In this document: one piece after another, positions 33,901 through 46,900 of the stretch
How positions within the stretch are numbered: the first letter of the stretch is position 1
Layout: each line of letters starts with the position of its first letter
Assembly: GCF_007655135.1 (NCBI RefSeq)
Contig: NC_045127.1
Location: 55,035,051 to 55,099,050 of the forward strand
Length of the DNA stretch: 64,000 nt
From: Punica granatum
Lineage: Eukaryota > Streptophyta > Magnoliopsida > Myrtales > Lythraceae
Reading direction: 5' to 3'
Made by a program: the position numbers and the translations under genes
The notes under the pieces: model-generated
What the model saw: the letters and a program-made list of their open reading frames with translations, nothing else
Databases searched by the model: none
Told to the model about the DNA's origin: nothing

Positions 33901-36022
33901 CTACTCCGACTTGTGAAGATTGTGAAGGATGTAGAGAGAAGCGGATGACAAGAATATGCAGACAGAGTAGCTCAGCAGATCGGTACCAGTAGCGATATTC
34001 ACCATCTTGCTTCTCTCAAACATCTTGACCAGCAAGATCATCACAATCACATGACCGACTTTAGTCTTCAGCTCATCCAGCGAGCTGATTTTCATCCACT
34101 TGGGTCTCTCCTGCAAGAAATCCCATAAGAAAAGTCAAGTCACAGGTCAAGTTATTTATTTGAAAGCATCATTTTTAAGAGTATTGATAATTTTTTCTCT
34201 CGCCTTCAAAGCAAACATCCCGAACAGAGAAGAGCCCTTGAGAGCACGATCAACAGCGGGTTGGACATCAGGAGGCACGTTACTGATGAATAATCCGTAT
34301 AAGCCCATTCCGAATATTAGCATCACTGTACCAGCTAAATACACATCTACCAAATAGGAAGGTAATGCCGAGATTATTTCATCGGATTAAAAAAAAAAAA
34401 AGGCAATAGTAGCTAGAGAGATAAGCTGTAGCTATGAATAAACTTCACAGTGGCAACTATAGAAATTAGTTCTCCTGAAAGGCATTAACTGGGACCATAC
34501 CAATTGCCTCAACCAATCGCAGAACCATCTGCCCAGTGTGGATCCCTTTGACACAGCTTGTCCAGTAAACCTTGTAGGCGTCAATGATGTAGACGCTACC
34601 CTGCACCATCAGAATAGACTATCGTGTACACACACATATTGACATGTAATCCGTGCATGAATACAACTCTGCAGTAATAAGATAATAAATTTTTTGAACA
34701 AAATTGCACGATTCCTTCATGGATAATATCTTGAAAGATCCCCCAAAATGAATCTAAAAGAGGGAAGAGTAGGACCTCGGCCCTGTATTGTTTTGCAGGA
34801 TTAGATAGTATTTAACTGAGATACATGTGGTGAATAAGGGAGATGTTGACATGATCCGTCATGAACCTGTACATGGTTCTTTGATAAATTATTAATTAAC
34901 TCAGCAAAGACAGGCAGTCACTGCGTTTCCTCTTCATTTTTTCCATGCACTAACAACTGAAATACTGCTGAAGGAACAAGTTCGATCCACAAGCAGCATG
35001 TGATTTTCTTGGGACCCCTGTGGTTTTTGTAGAAAGTGGAAGGAGGGCATACATACATTCAGAAAACATAATACCGAACCGGCGAGTGAACCTCCAACTG
35101 CTAGAAGTGCCAGGAAGCGGAAGTCAAAGATCACCTGCTCAACAATGGAGAACGGGAAAAAGAAATGCGGTGGTCATCAGCAGAAGTTTAGCAATGCTAG
35201 GAATGAATGAGTGATTTATGAACCAATAAATGATTGGACTAGCAACGGGGAACCAAAAAAAAAAAAAAAAAAAACTTAGAGCAAAAATATAATCGATAAG
35301 ATAACCAACTCTACAGGGCTCAACCGATGAAGGGCAGCTGCGGGAAAGAGATTTATCTGATGCAGAATGGAACAGCTTATCATATTCAAATCTACTACAA
35401 TTCAATTAAGAAGAAGAAGAACAAGCTAGCTAGCTAATACAGCAAGACTCGGCCTCAATTCGATCCAGCACAGAAACCCGGAGTCAAGAAAGGGCTCCCT
35501 CATAAATGATAAATAAATCACGTAAAAGTCGATCATGAACCAAGCCGTCCCGTTACTTGTCTTAAAAATGCATCTAAAACCAATTGAAGTGGTAGGGGGT
35601 ACCAGTTGGATCATCAGCTGTATTTCAATAGGCTCAACGATAATCCCAGCAATCGGAGCGAGATCACGAAGACCAAGGCATCAAGGAATCACCTTTTCAA
35701 TGTTCGACTCCGCGGACTGGATGAGCCTTAGGAGCAGATTGCCTTTAGGGCTAGCGAGAGCGTTGTTGAAGCTCGAATCGTGGGGCCTGCCGGTGGTAGG
35801 CTCCGAGAAGGACTGGTGCGGGTGATTGGAACTGGAAGATAAGACGGTCGGGTTGGAGGACGTGGAGGAAGGCGACGATTCGGGAGATGAAGCTGCTGAG
35901 CTTAGTGAAGCGACTATGCTCGAGAACCGCCGGCGCTGCTGCGAATTTGTCAGTGGGCAACGATTGGTTTGTACGGACACTGAGAGTGAAGCAGCAGCAC
36001 TGACTGAGGAGAAGAGCGCCAT
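33901..36022 (-). CDS. UPF0114 family chloroplast membrane protein
   Basis: Five exons: 36022-35693, 35134-35057, 34600-34501, 34346-34204, 34110-33901 (TAG); 286 aa. The first about 95 residues are Ser/Pro-rich (transit-peptide-like). After SAESNIEKV, hydrophobic segments follow: FRFLALLAVGGSLAGSVLCF, VYLAGTVMLIFGMGLYGLFI, VGHVIVMILLVKMF and LLSYSVCIFLSSASLYIL. These are the conserved parts of plant UPF0114 (bacterial YqhA-like) proteins. The block DAYKVYWTSCVKGIHTGQMV is a plant-specific match. Function is unknown; location in a plastid membrane is inferred. The intron between exons 4 and 5 starts with GC (AAG|GCGAGA), not GT, and both flanking codons continue the family sequence. Confidence 0.9.
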
Positions 36023-38204
36023 TGGAGACGGGACGGAGAGTAGCAGAGCTGAGTGCAGAGATATTATATATATATATATATATATTATTAATCTTTATTA
36101 TTTTTGTCCTTTTTTCTTTGTCTGTGTTTTTCTTTTCTTTTCTTTTCTTCTTTTCCTGAAATGATAATGCATTTATTTATATATAAAAAAACTATGCGTT
36201 TGGCCCTTTAAGTTCGAGTATTTTTCTTTTTTAAAATTTTTTATTATTTAAATTCTATATTTTTGAATAATTTTCTATTTCAGCCTTTCTCCTTTTTCTT
36301 GATTCATTTTCATCAAATACATTTAATTACCTTTCTAATTTTATTCTTTTACCATGTATTTTTTTATTAGAGAAGATTTTAACTTCGCTCATCAACCTTC
36401 TAAAGTTATTTTTTATCCAAATTCTTTTTTTTATATATATTTTTTATATTAGATGTTTTGTTTCTTATACTTCTACCCCTCGAATTCTAACAAATTGCCC
36501 GCGCGACATTTTTAAATTTAAAAAGACTATTATTTTAATTTAAAAAATAAAACAAAATATATCAACATAATAAAACAAAAATCGTGAAGTTGCTCGAGAG
36601 AATGAGCAAGGGCAAGCGTTTAGGTTGTAAGCAATCTTGGCAAAGGTAATGACAGTTGTTTGGAGAACGAATGATGTTGCAAATTGTAATAATGGATTGA
36701 GATATAGGTTTAAGGTGACTTCCCCTAAGGTGGTGGTGCCCGACTTCGTTCCCCACCGACTGTTGTCACCTCTCTCCCTCTCAATTTACCATCCTCCCTC
36801 TCAAAGTATATTTCGATCGATTTTGTTTTATTTTTGGATTTAAAATAATAATTTTTCTTATAAATTTCAAAATATCATGTGGCCATTTTTATGGGAATTT
36901 GAGGAGTAGATGTATAAGAAACAAAAAGTTTAATATTAAGGAAAATTAAACAAAAAGAATTAGGATAAATGAATAACTTTAAAAAGTTGAGGACAAGGTT
37001 AAAATATTCTCTAATAAAAAATATAATAAAATAACGAAAATAGAAAAGTAATCAAATTTATTGGATAAAAACGAATCAAGAAAAAAAAATACTAAAACAA
37101 AAAAGTATTTGAAGATATAAAATTTAAATGATGAAAAAAGAAGAAAAAAGCATTCAAACTTAGAAGACCAAATGTATAATTTTCCTATCTGATCATCAAA
37201 AAGGCAGTGAGCGACGGTGTCCCTAAAACGAGCAAAAGAGAACAAATATGAATGAGAGGATAACTGAACTTACCCCTCAAAATTACACAGTTTTTTCAGA
37301 TGACATGCCAACGATTCCATCTATCAAATAACAAAAAAAGCCTCAGCAGCAAAAAAAGAAAAAGAAAAAAAAAAAAGGCAGCACCAAAGAAGAAATGGAG
37401 TTGTGAGGATCTTCCCATTGAGTATTCCTCTAAACAAAATCTAAGCAAACGGACTCCTGCAGCTAAAAGGCACAGGACATGTCCGCCGGAATGCAAAGAG
37501 AATCATGATCAGTTCCCGCGAGGAGCATAATCCAATTAGTAATGTTGACAGTAATGAAATGGCAGAGTATAAACAAATGCTCGGGTGTTTCAGGATTGAC
37601 TATTATAGACACATGGGCCGCTGAGGTGCCGTGCATTTACAATGATTTTCAAGAGGAGGAGTTTTATGCCTGGCATGAATTATAAGCCTCGGGGAAATGA
37701 TATGATGGAGAAAGGAGTGATTTTAAAAATAAAATAAAATACATATTTGGCTTTTTTTGGACTGATATAGAACAGTATTTTTGAAGTGATGTTTCTCATA
37801 CATTATTGGGATGGCGGTTAAATACCAGTAATATCTTATTTCAGCCAGAGTTAAACAACTGTATTTTGCTGGATGCCTTTAAAATGGAAAGCATCCGTTC
37901 AGTCTTCTCTCTCCCCAGGTTTTGGGCATCCCAACGACGACAACAGTCATTTCCCGGCACCAGACTGATCAAGAAAGCGATGCCCTTAGTAGCATCGAGT
38001 CAACAACTAAAAGCTTCGTTGCATTTATAAGTAGTGTTTCCAGCTTTTCCGAGTACATGATCACTGAAGAAAGCTGTGAATGGTAAGTTAAATTGGTAAA
38101 GCTAATGCAGTTCCCTTCCAGGCAATGCTCTGATGCTCGAGTGGATTTCATTCCTTAATTATACCATCTTAATCGTAGAAGAGCACGGGCCCGAAAAGAC
38201 AACA
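36023..38204. other. AT-rich intergenic DNA
   Basis: A (TA)n tract lies just upstream of the UPF0114 gene (about 36063-36085). Poly(A)-containing purine runs at 37330-37380 create a spurious Lys-rich frame. No gene, RNA or clear transposon was identified. Confidence 0.5.
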
Positions 38205-40763
38205 CTATCTCCTGCTTTGACGTCGATTTCCTCCTAGCCTCAATCTCCCGTTTGCATCGTAAAGCCATCTATCCAATATTCCATCTATGAAGCCAAAGTA
38301 GGCGTAGCTCCATGTTTTCCGGACCTGTAAGATAACAAATGGGACCAACAGCCCAGCAGCAAAGCCTACACCAAGGCTCAAGTAAAACCACCCGTCGACA
38401 AATCCAGGACTTGCAGCAGAGGTAATCTTGAAAGCTGTGGCGGTAGCTCTCCCGAAAACTTGTTCGACCTCAACCTCATAATCCTTAGTTTCATGAAGCC
38501 ATGGCTGAGCCATGGAGGGATACCGCCAGTCAACTGATTATTCCCGAGATCGAGTGTCTCCAAGCTCAACAAGTTCTGGAATGATGTCGGAAGATGTCCC
38601 TTAAGGCTGTTGTTGCTCAGGTGAAGAGTCTGAAGCTGCACTAATTGGCCCAGGGAGCTTGGTATCTCTCTGGAAAGATTGTTGTTCTTGAGGTCTAGAG
38701 CCTTTAAAAAAGAACAGTTCCCGATGCTCGGGGGGATTCTTCCGCTCAGAAGGTTGCTTGAGATGTCGATGACCTGAAGGGAGAGCATCTCTCCTATAGT
38801 TGTCGGGATCGAACCGGTTATTTGGTTCGATGCAAGAGAGAGGAAGATGAGATTCGGCATGGCTTTGGTCATGTTTGGTGGAATATGACCGGAAAATTGA
38901 TTATCTGAGAGGTCCAATAACTGGATCTCGACGGATGGAAGAGGAATGGGTCCTCGGAAGAGGTTCGAGCTAAAGATCAATGTCTGCAAAAGGAGACGCT
39001 TTCAATGGATTTGGCAACTGACCCTGTAACTGATTGAGGGAGATGTTTAGAAGAGACAGATTAGAAGAAATATCCCAGAACCATTTGGGTATCGGACCTG
39101 AGATACTAGCGTTTGAAAAATCAAGATACTCAACCTCGTTCTGAGATCGAAGCCAATCAGGAAATCGAGGACCTATCTGGCAAGATCCTAAGTCCAGATA
39201 CCCGGCCTGAAATGGAGGGATCCATCCCGAACTTACATTCAGAATAAAAGAATTGGAGGACAGGTGTAGAATCTTCAGTTTGCTCAGCTTCATAAAATGC
39301 TCCGACGACACCATTCCTGTTAAATGATTGAACGAGACATCAAAGTTGGAGAGCTCGGAGAGATCTCCCAAGCTTTTAGGGAGGGTCCCGTTCAATTCGT
39401 TTCCTGCAAGGCCTAGACTGGTGAGGTTTCGCAGCTTCCCTAGAGAAGCAGGGATGGGACCCTGCAGCGAGTTATAGTCGAGGCTAAGCTCGACGAGGCT
39501 TTTAAGCTGACCCAACCAATCGGGCAGAAGGCCATTCAACTGATTGTTGCTCAATCTCAACTGCATCAGGCTTGGCAGAGAACTGTTGGAAATGCAGTCC
39601 TCAGTCCCCAGGAGGGATCCGGGCAGGATACCTGTCAAGTTATTGCCCGACAGATCGAAGCTTACCAGGCTGCAGAGCGATCCAATTGTGCTCGGTATCC
39701 CACCCTCGACATTGTTCGCAAATACACTAAAATCAATGAGAGAAGTCATGTTTCCTATTGAACTGGGGATCCTCCCATGTATCCCGTTTGAAGACAAGTC
39801 TAGAACCTCAATCTTCCCCCAACTGCCACGTAACAGCTGAGAACAACTGGCCGAGAGGTTATTATTCCCGGACAGGATCAAGGACCGAAGATTTGGGAGC
39901 TCCCTAAAGCCAAGAGGGATCCTTCCGAACAAGCCACTGGAGCTCATGTCAAGATATTCAAGACTGGTTATATTGGCGGTCCATGCGGGGATCTCAGAGC
40001 TGAGAGGATTGACACTGAGGTCCAAAACAGCGAGAGAGGTGAAATTCACCGAGCTAAAGGATGGGGCTAACCCAGCCAAGCCGCACCCTCGAAGGTGCAA
40101 GTCGGTCAAGCGTGGGAGATTGTTCAGGACGCCGGCCCAGTCAGGTCCGACCACCGAGAGTTCGACTCCGTCAAGGCCGAGAAATCTCAAAGAACTCATG
40201 CCACTCAACCAGTCGATGTTATCGGCACTCAGCAAACCTAAAAACTCAGATGAGAGATCGAGATACACCAAGCTAGAGAGGTTTCCGAGACTCGGAGGAA
40301 CCGGACCACTGAAGCCGGAATTCGACAGGTTGAGGTACTGCAGATTGACCAGCTGTCCCAAGAATCCAGGAACTGGGACGCCATCAAACGAGTTGAAGCT
40401 CAAGTCTATGCGCTGCAAGGAGGATCTGAGGTTCAGCAAGGAAGGGCTGATCTCTCCGCTCAAGTTCCAGAATCCACGGCGGTTGCCGAGATTGATACTT
40501 GCCACAGCACCCGTCATCTTGTTGCACCCGATTCCGATCCACCGGCAGCAGTTGCTTCCAGTCCATGAGGCGAGCTGGTTCTGGGGGTCGTCGAGGCGAT
40601 CCTTAAACCGGAGGAGAGCTTCTCTGTCAGATTCCGAACAGTTCCTTACATGGCCATCTCCAGTGCAGCTGGGGAACAGAGATGCAGTCTCTGTAATCAC
40701 AAGCAGAGCAGCAGCGACAAGTAAAGATGACGAGCTCTTCATCTTCCTCTCCCTGATCTCCAT
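38205..40763 (-). pseudogene. LRR receptor-like protein (RLP, EIX2-like), two disabling lesions
   Basis: From ATG 40763 there is a signal peptide, the cap CSESDREALLRFKDRLDDPQ with NCCRWIGIGC, and many plant LRRs (LxxLxxLDLSxNxLxGxIP), 597 aa to a TAG at 38972-38970. An extra T in the minus-strand run CTTTAG there shifts the frame; LRRs continue in the next frame (SSNLFRGPIPLPSVEIQ on to LLQVLDL) to about 38405. Then, again out of frame, comes VDGWFYLSLGVGFAAGLLVP, the transmembrane segment and short cytoplasmic tail, ending at 38205. The island region, last LRRs and acidic juxtamembrane part normally between LQVLDL and VDGWFYL are missing. Intact relatives act as membrane receptors for microbial or developmental signals with SOBIR1-type partners. 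No kinase domain. Recently broken, since the remaining frames are long and clean. An assembly error could explain the first lesion but not the deletion. Confidence 0.85.
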
Positions 40764-41710
40764 AACTTGCGACGTGGTATGGGATACTGCCAAGGCAAAA
40801 GTTGGTCATATTACTGGGGAGGGGGGTGATGGAGTAAAGATGAAATGGATTGGTATCGAAGAAGTCAAAGAACTGCGGATAAAATATTCATGCAGCGAAG
40901 CTTCGTTGCATGAAAAATATATGGCGAAAATCAAGAATTTCGTTGACCGTATCACATCGACTTTTTTTTTTTTTTGGGTGTAAAAGGGGCTAAACGTCCG
41001 GTACAAAGAAAGAAATTAAGTTAAAAGGAGGAGTAAGGAGGCCACGTAATAGGAGTAAATGAATTCCTGACCGCGGGACGATATGAAAATAAGGGCCCAA
41101 GGGACTGTGTAAACTTCATCGGGCCATCCAGTCTGCGCACATGTTGTGTATCTCGACTTCCATATCAAAAAAGGTGATATATGTAATAGCAGATTAATAT
41201 AAATATTATTATAGCTTCAAAGTCATATGAAGTGCACAGAAAACTCAAAACTTAGATTCGACCCAATGAAGTGGGCTTCGTAATGGACCTAATCAGTGCC
41301 CGCAAGATTTGCCTATAGGATCCAGGCGGCCTTATTATATCACATATTATTAATTAATCAATGTAACTAGAAACGGACCGCGGGCCTTATAATCGACCTG
41401 AGAACGTCATTCCTAGTCAGTCATAATTTAGTATGTATATATTGAAGTCATGCCACGTCTTTTTCTTTTTATGCCCGGAATGAGAAATGGCAGCCGGCTT
41501 TTGATTCTTCCTATAATGTTTGGGCCCGCCAGGATGACGTGTTCAGTTGCAATGTTCGCATGTCAGACAAAATTACGTATTTGCTTGGCGTACCAGAAGA
41601 AGAGCAGTAAGAAGAAGAAGAACAAGAAAAACAGGACGAGGAGAAACAAACAGAACATCTGAGCATATTGTCTCTATAATATATATGGAGAATGGAATAG
41701 CATCAACATA
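40764..41710. other. Divergent intergenic region (RLP / reductase)
   Basis: It contains the 5' side of the RLP pseudogene and the promoter side of the reductase. A GAAGAAGAAGAA purine tract lies at about 41587-41640, and TATAATATATATGG at about 41675-41687, only about 24 bp before the reductase ATG. No other gene seen. Confidence 0.5.
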
Positions 41711-43314
41711 ATGGAGTTTGGAGGCCGGACAGAGAGAGAGAAGGGAGGGAAGAAGAAGGAAGTAGTGTGCGTGACCGGAGCTTCAGGCTTCATAGCTTCA
41801 TGGCTCGTGAAGCTCTTGCTGGAACGTGGGTACACCGTCAAGGCCACCGTCAGGAACCCCAGTCAGTCCACCCCCAATTCTCTTTACTAGTCCTCCTCTC
41901 CTCGTGGTGAAAAAGAATTATAATAGTTTGCTTGTCCCTATTCTTGAATAGATGATCCCAAGAAGACGGAGCATCTCCGTTCTCTCCATGGAGCCAAGGA
42001 GAGACTTCACCTCTTCGGTGCGGACTTGCTCGAGGATGGTTCCTTTGACTCAGTTGTTGAGGGCTGTACCGCCGTCTTCCACACCGCTTCCCCCGTTTCC
42101 CTCTCCCCCGCTGACCCCAAGGTTCTCTCCCTCCTCCTCCTCCTCCTCCTCCTCCTCCTTTTTCCTCTTTCCCCTGCTGCTTCGGTGTAGTGGTTGGATT
42201 TATAGCGAGCTGAATGTATGTATAGACACTTAAGGGATTGCCACAGCTTGGAACCAAAATCGCTAGTTGCTTCGATACCGTGTTGCATACTGTATCTATC
42301 TCATGTTTTGCAGGCAGAACTAATCGATCCTGCGGTCAAGGGAACTCTCAATGTCCTATCATCTTGCGTCAAGACCCCTACAGTCAGGCGGGTAGTCGTG
42401 ACTTCGTCCATAGTTTCAGTTGCATACAATGGAAAGCCTTTGACGTCTGATGTGGTGGTCGACGAGACTTGGTTTTCCGATCCAGCCTTCTGCGAGGAAT
42501 CAAAGGTCTTCATTCATTGACAACTGATAGTCTAGGATCCTAAAACTGCTCTAAGCTCTATCATATTTCTTATCAAGTGATTGGCCATCCAGTTGTGGTA
42601 TGTGCTGTCAAAAACATTAGCAGAGGAGGCAGCGTGGAAATTTGCCAAGGAGAAGAGCATCGATATGGTGACTTTGCACCCTGGGATCGTGATCGGTCCC
42701 ATCTTGCAGCCCACTCTCAACATCAGCACAGAAATCTTCCTGAACCTCATAAATGGTTCACTCGACTTGGACCTATTACTCGTCACACTTTTTTTTCACG
42801 AACTATTCCTGACCCTCTTCGGACTTTTTACTGACAGAGGAGATACAACAATTAATTTGTGGTGCAGGGGGGCAAACCTTCCCCAATGCGAGTTACAGGT
42901 TGGTGGACGTTAGAGATGTAGGGGAGGCGCATATTGTAGCGCTGGAGTCCCTTTCTGCAAATGGCAGATACAATCTAGTTGCAGATGTTGTTCATGCTTC
43001 CGAGGTCCTGAGGACCGTACGGAAGCTTTATCCGACTATGCAACTCCCTGGACAGTAAGCATTTGCAAACCCATTGAAAGTGTCTTCTTAGGAGCACATA
43101 TCAATTCACTCTTGCTGTGATTCAAGAAGAAGTCCGACCTTTATGTCGAGATTCTCCTTGTCTTAGCAGATGTTCAGATGACAAGCCTTTTGAACAGCCG
43201 TACAGAATATCAAAGGAGAGAGCTGAGGGTCTGGGGGTTAGGTACATTCCTTTGGATGTGAGCTACAAGGACACAATCCAGAGCTTAAAAGAGAAGGGCT
43301 TCCTCAGCATCTAA
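41711..43314 (+). CDS. Cinnamoyl-CoA-reductase-like / phenylacetaldehyde-reductase-like SDR
   Basis: Six exons: 41711-41861, 41952-42121, 42314-42505, 42593-42755, 42868-43054, 43170-43314 (TAA); 335 aa, all GT-AG. An extended short-chain dehydrogenase: NAD(P)-binding [20 protein letters not shown] with KATVRNP (the Arg favours NADPH), VFHTASPVS, the Ser-containing [15 protein letters not shown] and the catalytic pair in [10 protein letters not shown] (YxxxK). Bona fide lignin CCRs carry NWYCYGK at this place; here it is LWYVLSK, as in the CCR-like group that includes phenylacetaldehyde and related aldehyde or ketone reductases. A cytosolic NADPH-dependent carbonyl reductase is therefore likely, with substrate unknown. 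The start is the ATG giving a short Lys-rich leader before the Rossmann fold. Confidence 0.9.
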
Positions 43315-43962
43315 AAGGACTAATCCCATCAAGGATGCAAAGAAACTTATCTATTTTATTATCAGTATTCAATCGGTCGGGTCACCTTTCTGCGGCAATA
43401 ACGCTTGTGACCATTTGTTTGTTTCTCCATTTCGGAGAATTGAATTGAAAGGTGTAGTTGAATCCCCTACTTGATTTGAGAAATTCTGTATTCTCTTGTA
43501 ATGTTCTGTGGATTAACATCCACAGGATGGAAATAGAACAGAACAGTAAAATCGATTAAGTTACTCCCACATATGCTTGGTTTACCAAAACAAAATAACA
43601 CTGAAATAGATAAATAATGCTAAGTAATATCTTGACGGTAAACGACATACAAGATCTGATCACCATCTCTAGTTGAAGATCTCGTTTTGAGATAAAGTTC
43701 ACAACCTGAACAATCCATGTAACACAGACTGAAACTTTGCTTCAGATGGACTCTTCTTCTCCTGCAGCACGCAGATCCATTTACCGAGACTGCTTTCCAG
43801 ATGCTACGAAACAAGCTCCAAGTCCCGCACGCGCCATTTGCAGTAAATTCCTGGTTCATCCCTCATCAAATCTTTCTAACAACCATCATCATGCTATTTC
43901 GTGTATCAATTTACATATATAGGATTCTTTCACTCATTCATCTTTCCCTCTGGCTTCATATT
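43315..43962. other. Convergent 3' intergenic region with small hairpin
   Basis: It holds the 3' ends of the reductase and Notchless genes. A perfect 8-bp stem with 4-nt loop (CTGTGGAT taac ATCCACAG, 43506-43525) lies about 190 bp after the reductase stop. No gene was seen. Confidence 0.5.
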
Positions 43963-46900
43963 TTATCCCATCCAGAGCTTCAACACCTTGTCTTTACCGC
44001 CCGAAGCCACTTTCTCGCCATCAGGACTCCAATCAACAGCAAAGACCTTTTCAACCCAAAGTTGAAACTCCATATCAGAGATCAAGAATACCATTAACCG
44101 AATTTACTGAAGTGCATCATTTAGACAAGGCTATGCAGGCACATACCTCGTCCGCATGACCTGGAAGGTCTTGTTTCAACTTCTTCGTACGAATATCCCA
44201 CACCTGCATGCATAATACAAATTTAGGTTAAGGAATCCAGAAACTTAATTTGCAGATTACATAGAAGAACACCAAAACATCAAACACAAGATTTCTGCTT
44301 TTTTTATTACCACTATAGGCCTATATATTTCAATATTGTTCTAGCTGATAAGGAGTAGACAACAGACCTTCAGAGTGGAGTCTTTGCTGCCACTTAAGAG
44401 AAGCCTGCTGTCAGCAGACCAGCTGCGGGGACCACCAGGATCATTACCATCAGCAATCAGAGACGACATGACTAATATATAGATGAGAACTCGGGAATTA
44501 CTTCGAACCTGATTTGATATACGGGGCCCACATGACCCCGAAATGCAGTAACGAATTTTCCGGTGATACCATTCCATAGCTTAACAGATTTATCAAATGA
44601 GGCACTAGCTATCCATTGCCCATCAGGTGAGAAATAGACATGGTTCACAAGCTGCAGAACAAGCAACAAAGAGGCACAACTAAAAAAGCCTAAAACTGAA
44701 AGTTGAAGGTATAGTTATCTTAAAAGTCGGAATATGAACCAGAGGAAAAAATTATATTATAAAAATAGAAAACGGAGCATACTGGCATAATCTATACCTG
44801 CTGGTGACCTGTCATGCGAGTCTTTGGGTGTTTGCTCATGGAAGGTTCCCATAGAAACATTGTGAAATCATCGGATCCAGAAACCAGCCTTTCAGGGGCA
44901 TTGCCTTTCATCTTTTTATACCTTTCCAGGGCAACCTAAAATTTATGAAAGCATCACTTGAGAAGTTAAATTTGAAAGATAATAAAAAGAAAATAGCGAA
45001 AGAGAAGACCAACCCACAAAAATACTTTACTTGAGGATAATCTCATAGGTCAGAACAGGGATAATTTTAGCAACAAGATCTTGGTTACCTGCTTCATTTT
45101 CTCAGGAGATGAAAACTCTTTTCCAGTATGATCATAAGCTCCAGTCCTAAGAACATATTCGGTGCTCAGTGCAAGCGAGTTTACCCAGTGTCCATGACCC
45201 TATCATAAATAATAATTGCATGGTAAACTTTTATGAAATGATCAAGAATAATCATCACGACAGACCCTCTCGGGTAGCTCATCTACTTCTATTTTAGAAA
45301 AAGACGCCTCATATTTTACAAGTTCTATCTGCAAGGCTATATGGATATGTCACTCAAATTTTTATCAAACTATAATTTGGAAGGAAACCACATGGACAAA
45401 CTGCATGACGGCATTAAACAATTTGACACCAATGAAAAATCAAAGCTCAGCCAAAAGCTCTATGCATTACCTTCAACTCACGGATCAGCTTTCCCTGGGA
45501 AGTTTCCCAAACTTTAATGGTACAATCCTGGGATCTGCAACAGAAAAAATGAATAGACTATTACATATGGCGGAACAAGTAGAAGAGGTTGAAGGTATTG
45601 TTACCCTCCACGACCACCACCCTGCCCCCACCGAACAATACCCTAGATTGGAAAAAATCTATGCTAAATTCATCTTTTCTCCCTCGGGAAGGGTTCATTG
45701 GTTCTGAAATCTTCGGAAGATCAAACTAGCCTCATGTACAGGCCTCTATAAATCCTAATCCTAATCCTAATCTCACAATAGTTAATTAAATAATTCTATG
45801 AGCAAATCCATACCTATGGAAGAATCTGCCTGTACCACATTGTGCATTTCCTCAATGGTTTGTCCCCTATTTTTTCTGTCAAGGAGAAATCCCTCACATA
45901 TATTCCCCAAGACCACAATCAATCGAATCTAAAACTTAAGCTAGTGAGATAAAGACCGGATTGTTATTTATAACTTAACACTCCCAAAATACCTGATCCA
46001 TAATTCTAATTATCAGAACTCCATAAAAAGGTAAAAGAAGAGAAATACTCTGTATGTATTCCCCAAGACCACTACCAGTTGATTCTAAAACTTAAGCTAG
46101 TTAAATAAAGACTGGATTGTTATTTATTGCTTGACACTCGAAGTGTACCTGATGTATCATTCTAGTAATCAGAACTCCATAAAAAATGTAAAAGAAGAGA
46201 AATACCCTGTATATATAACTCCATCTCCACCCCACTTAACGCAAGTCACAGCAAGTGTATGGCCACTAAGAACGATGACACATCTTCTTAATGAGACATC
46301 CCATATGCGTGCATCCCCATCTTTGCTCGAACTAACAAACCGGCGACAAGGAGAGTTTAGGTGGACTGGTTCCCATGATATGCCAGTAATCCATTTCCTG
46401 TGGCCCTAATTGGAGAAGATTCACGGTTTAAGAGAGTGGGATAGGCTGTTTTATTCAGCAAGTGCAGAAATTGTCTATGTAGTAGCAGAAGAAACTGAGG
46501 GCACAAATTAATAATCAGATAGTGAAGCACGGTTCGTACAACAAGCGGATTGCCGGATGGCTTCCCTGATAAAGGATCCCAAATCTTAAGTTCCCCCGCC
46601 TTGCTTCCACTCACAAGATGCTTACCATCAGGAGACCATGCTATACAAAGAACCCAATTCTTGTGTCCTGCATAAAATTGACTACCAGTTTACGAAAATC
46701 ACAATCAACTCATTTTAAATATGACTGTTAATATAAACATTATAAGAATACAGAAATTTTGCAGGTTTCTTCAGCAAAACCCAGCTTTCTAGCCACAACT
46801 ATTGCCATCTATTAAGAGAAGAAACAATCATGATGTAAAAAGAGCTCTATGGGCGGTTATGCCATAAGCATCTGCAGAAACTTTAAAGAATGTGCAAGTG

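Noticed and set aside
37300..37530. Lys-rich open frame
   Set aside because: It arises from A-rich low-complexity DNA; no splice or promoter context and no known family.
39946..40983. 345-codon open frame on the plus strand
   Set aside because: It is antisense to the LRR gene; the regular leucine-codon repeats keep the opposite frame open. No family match or start context.
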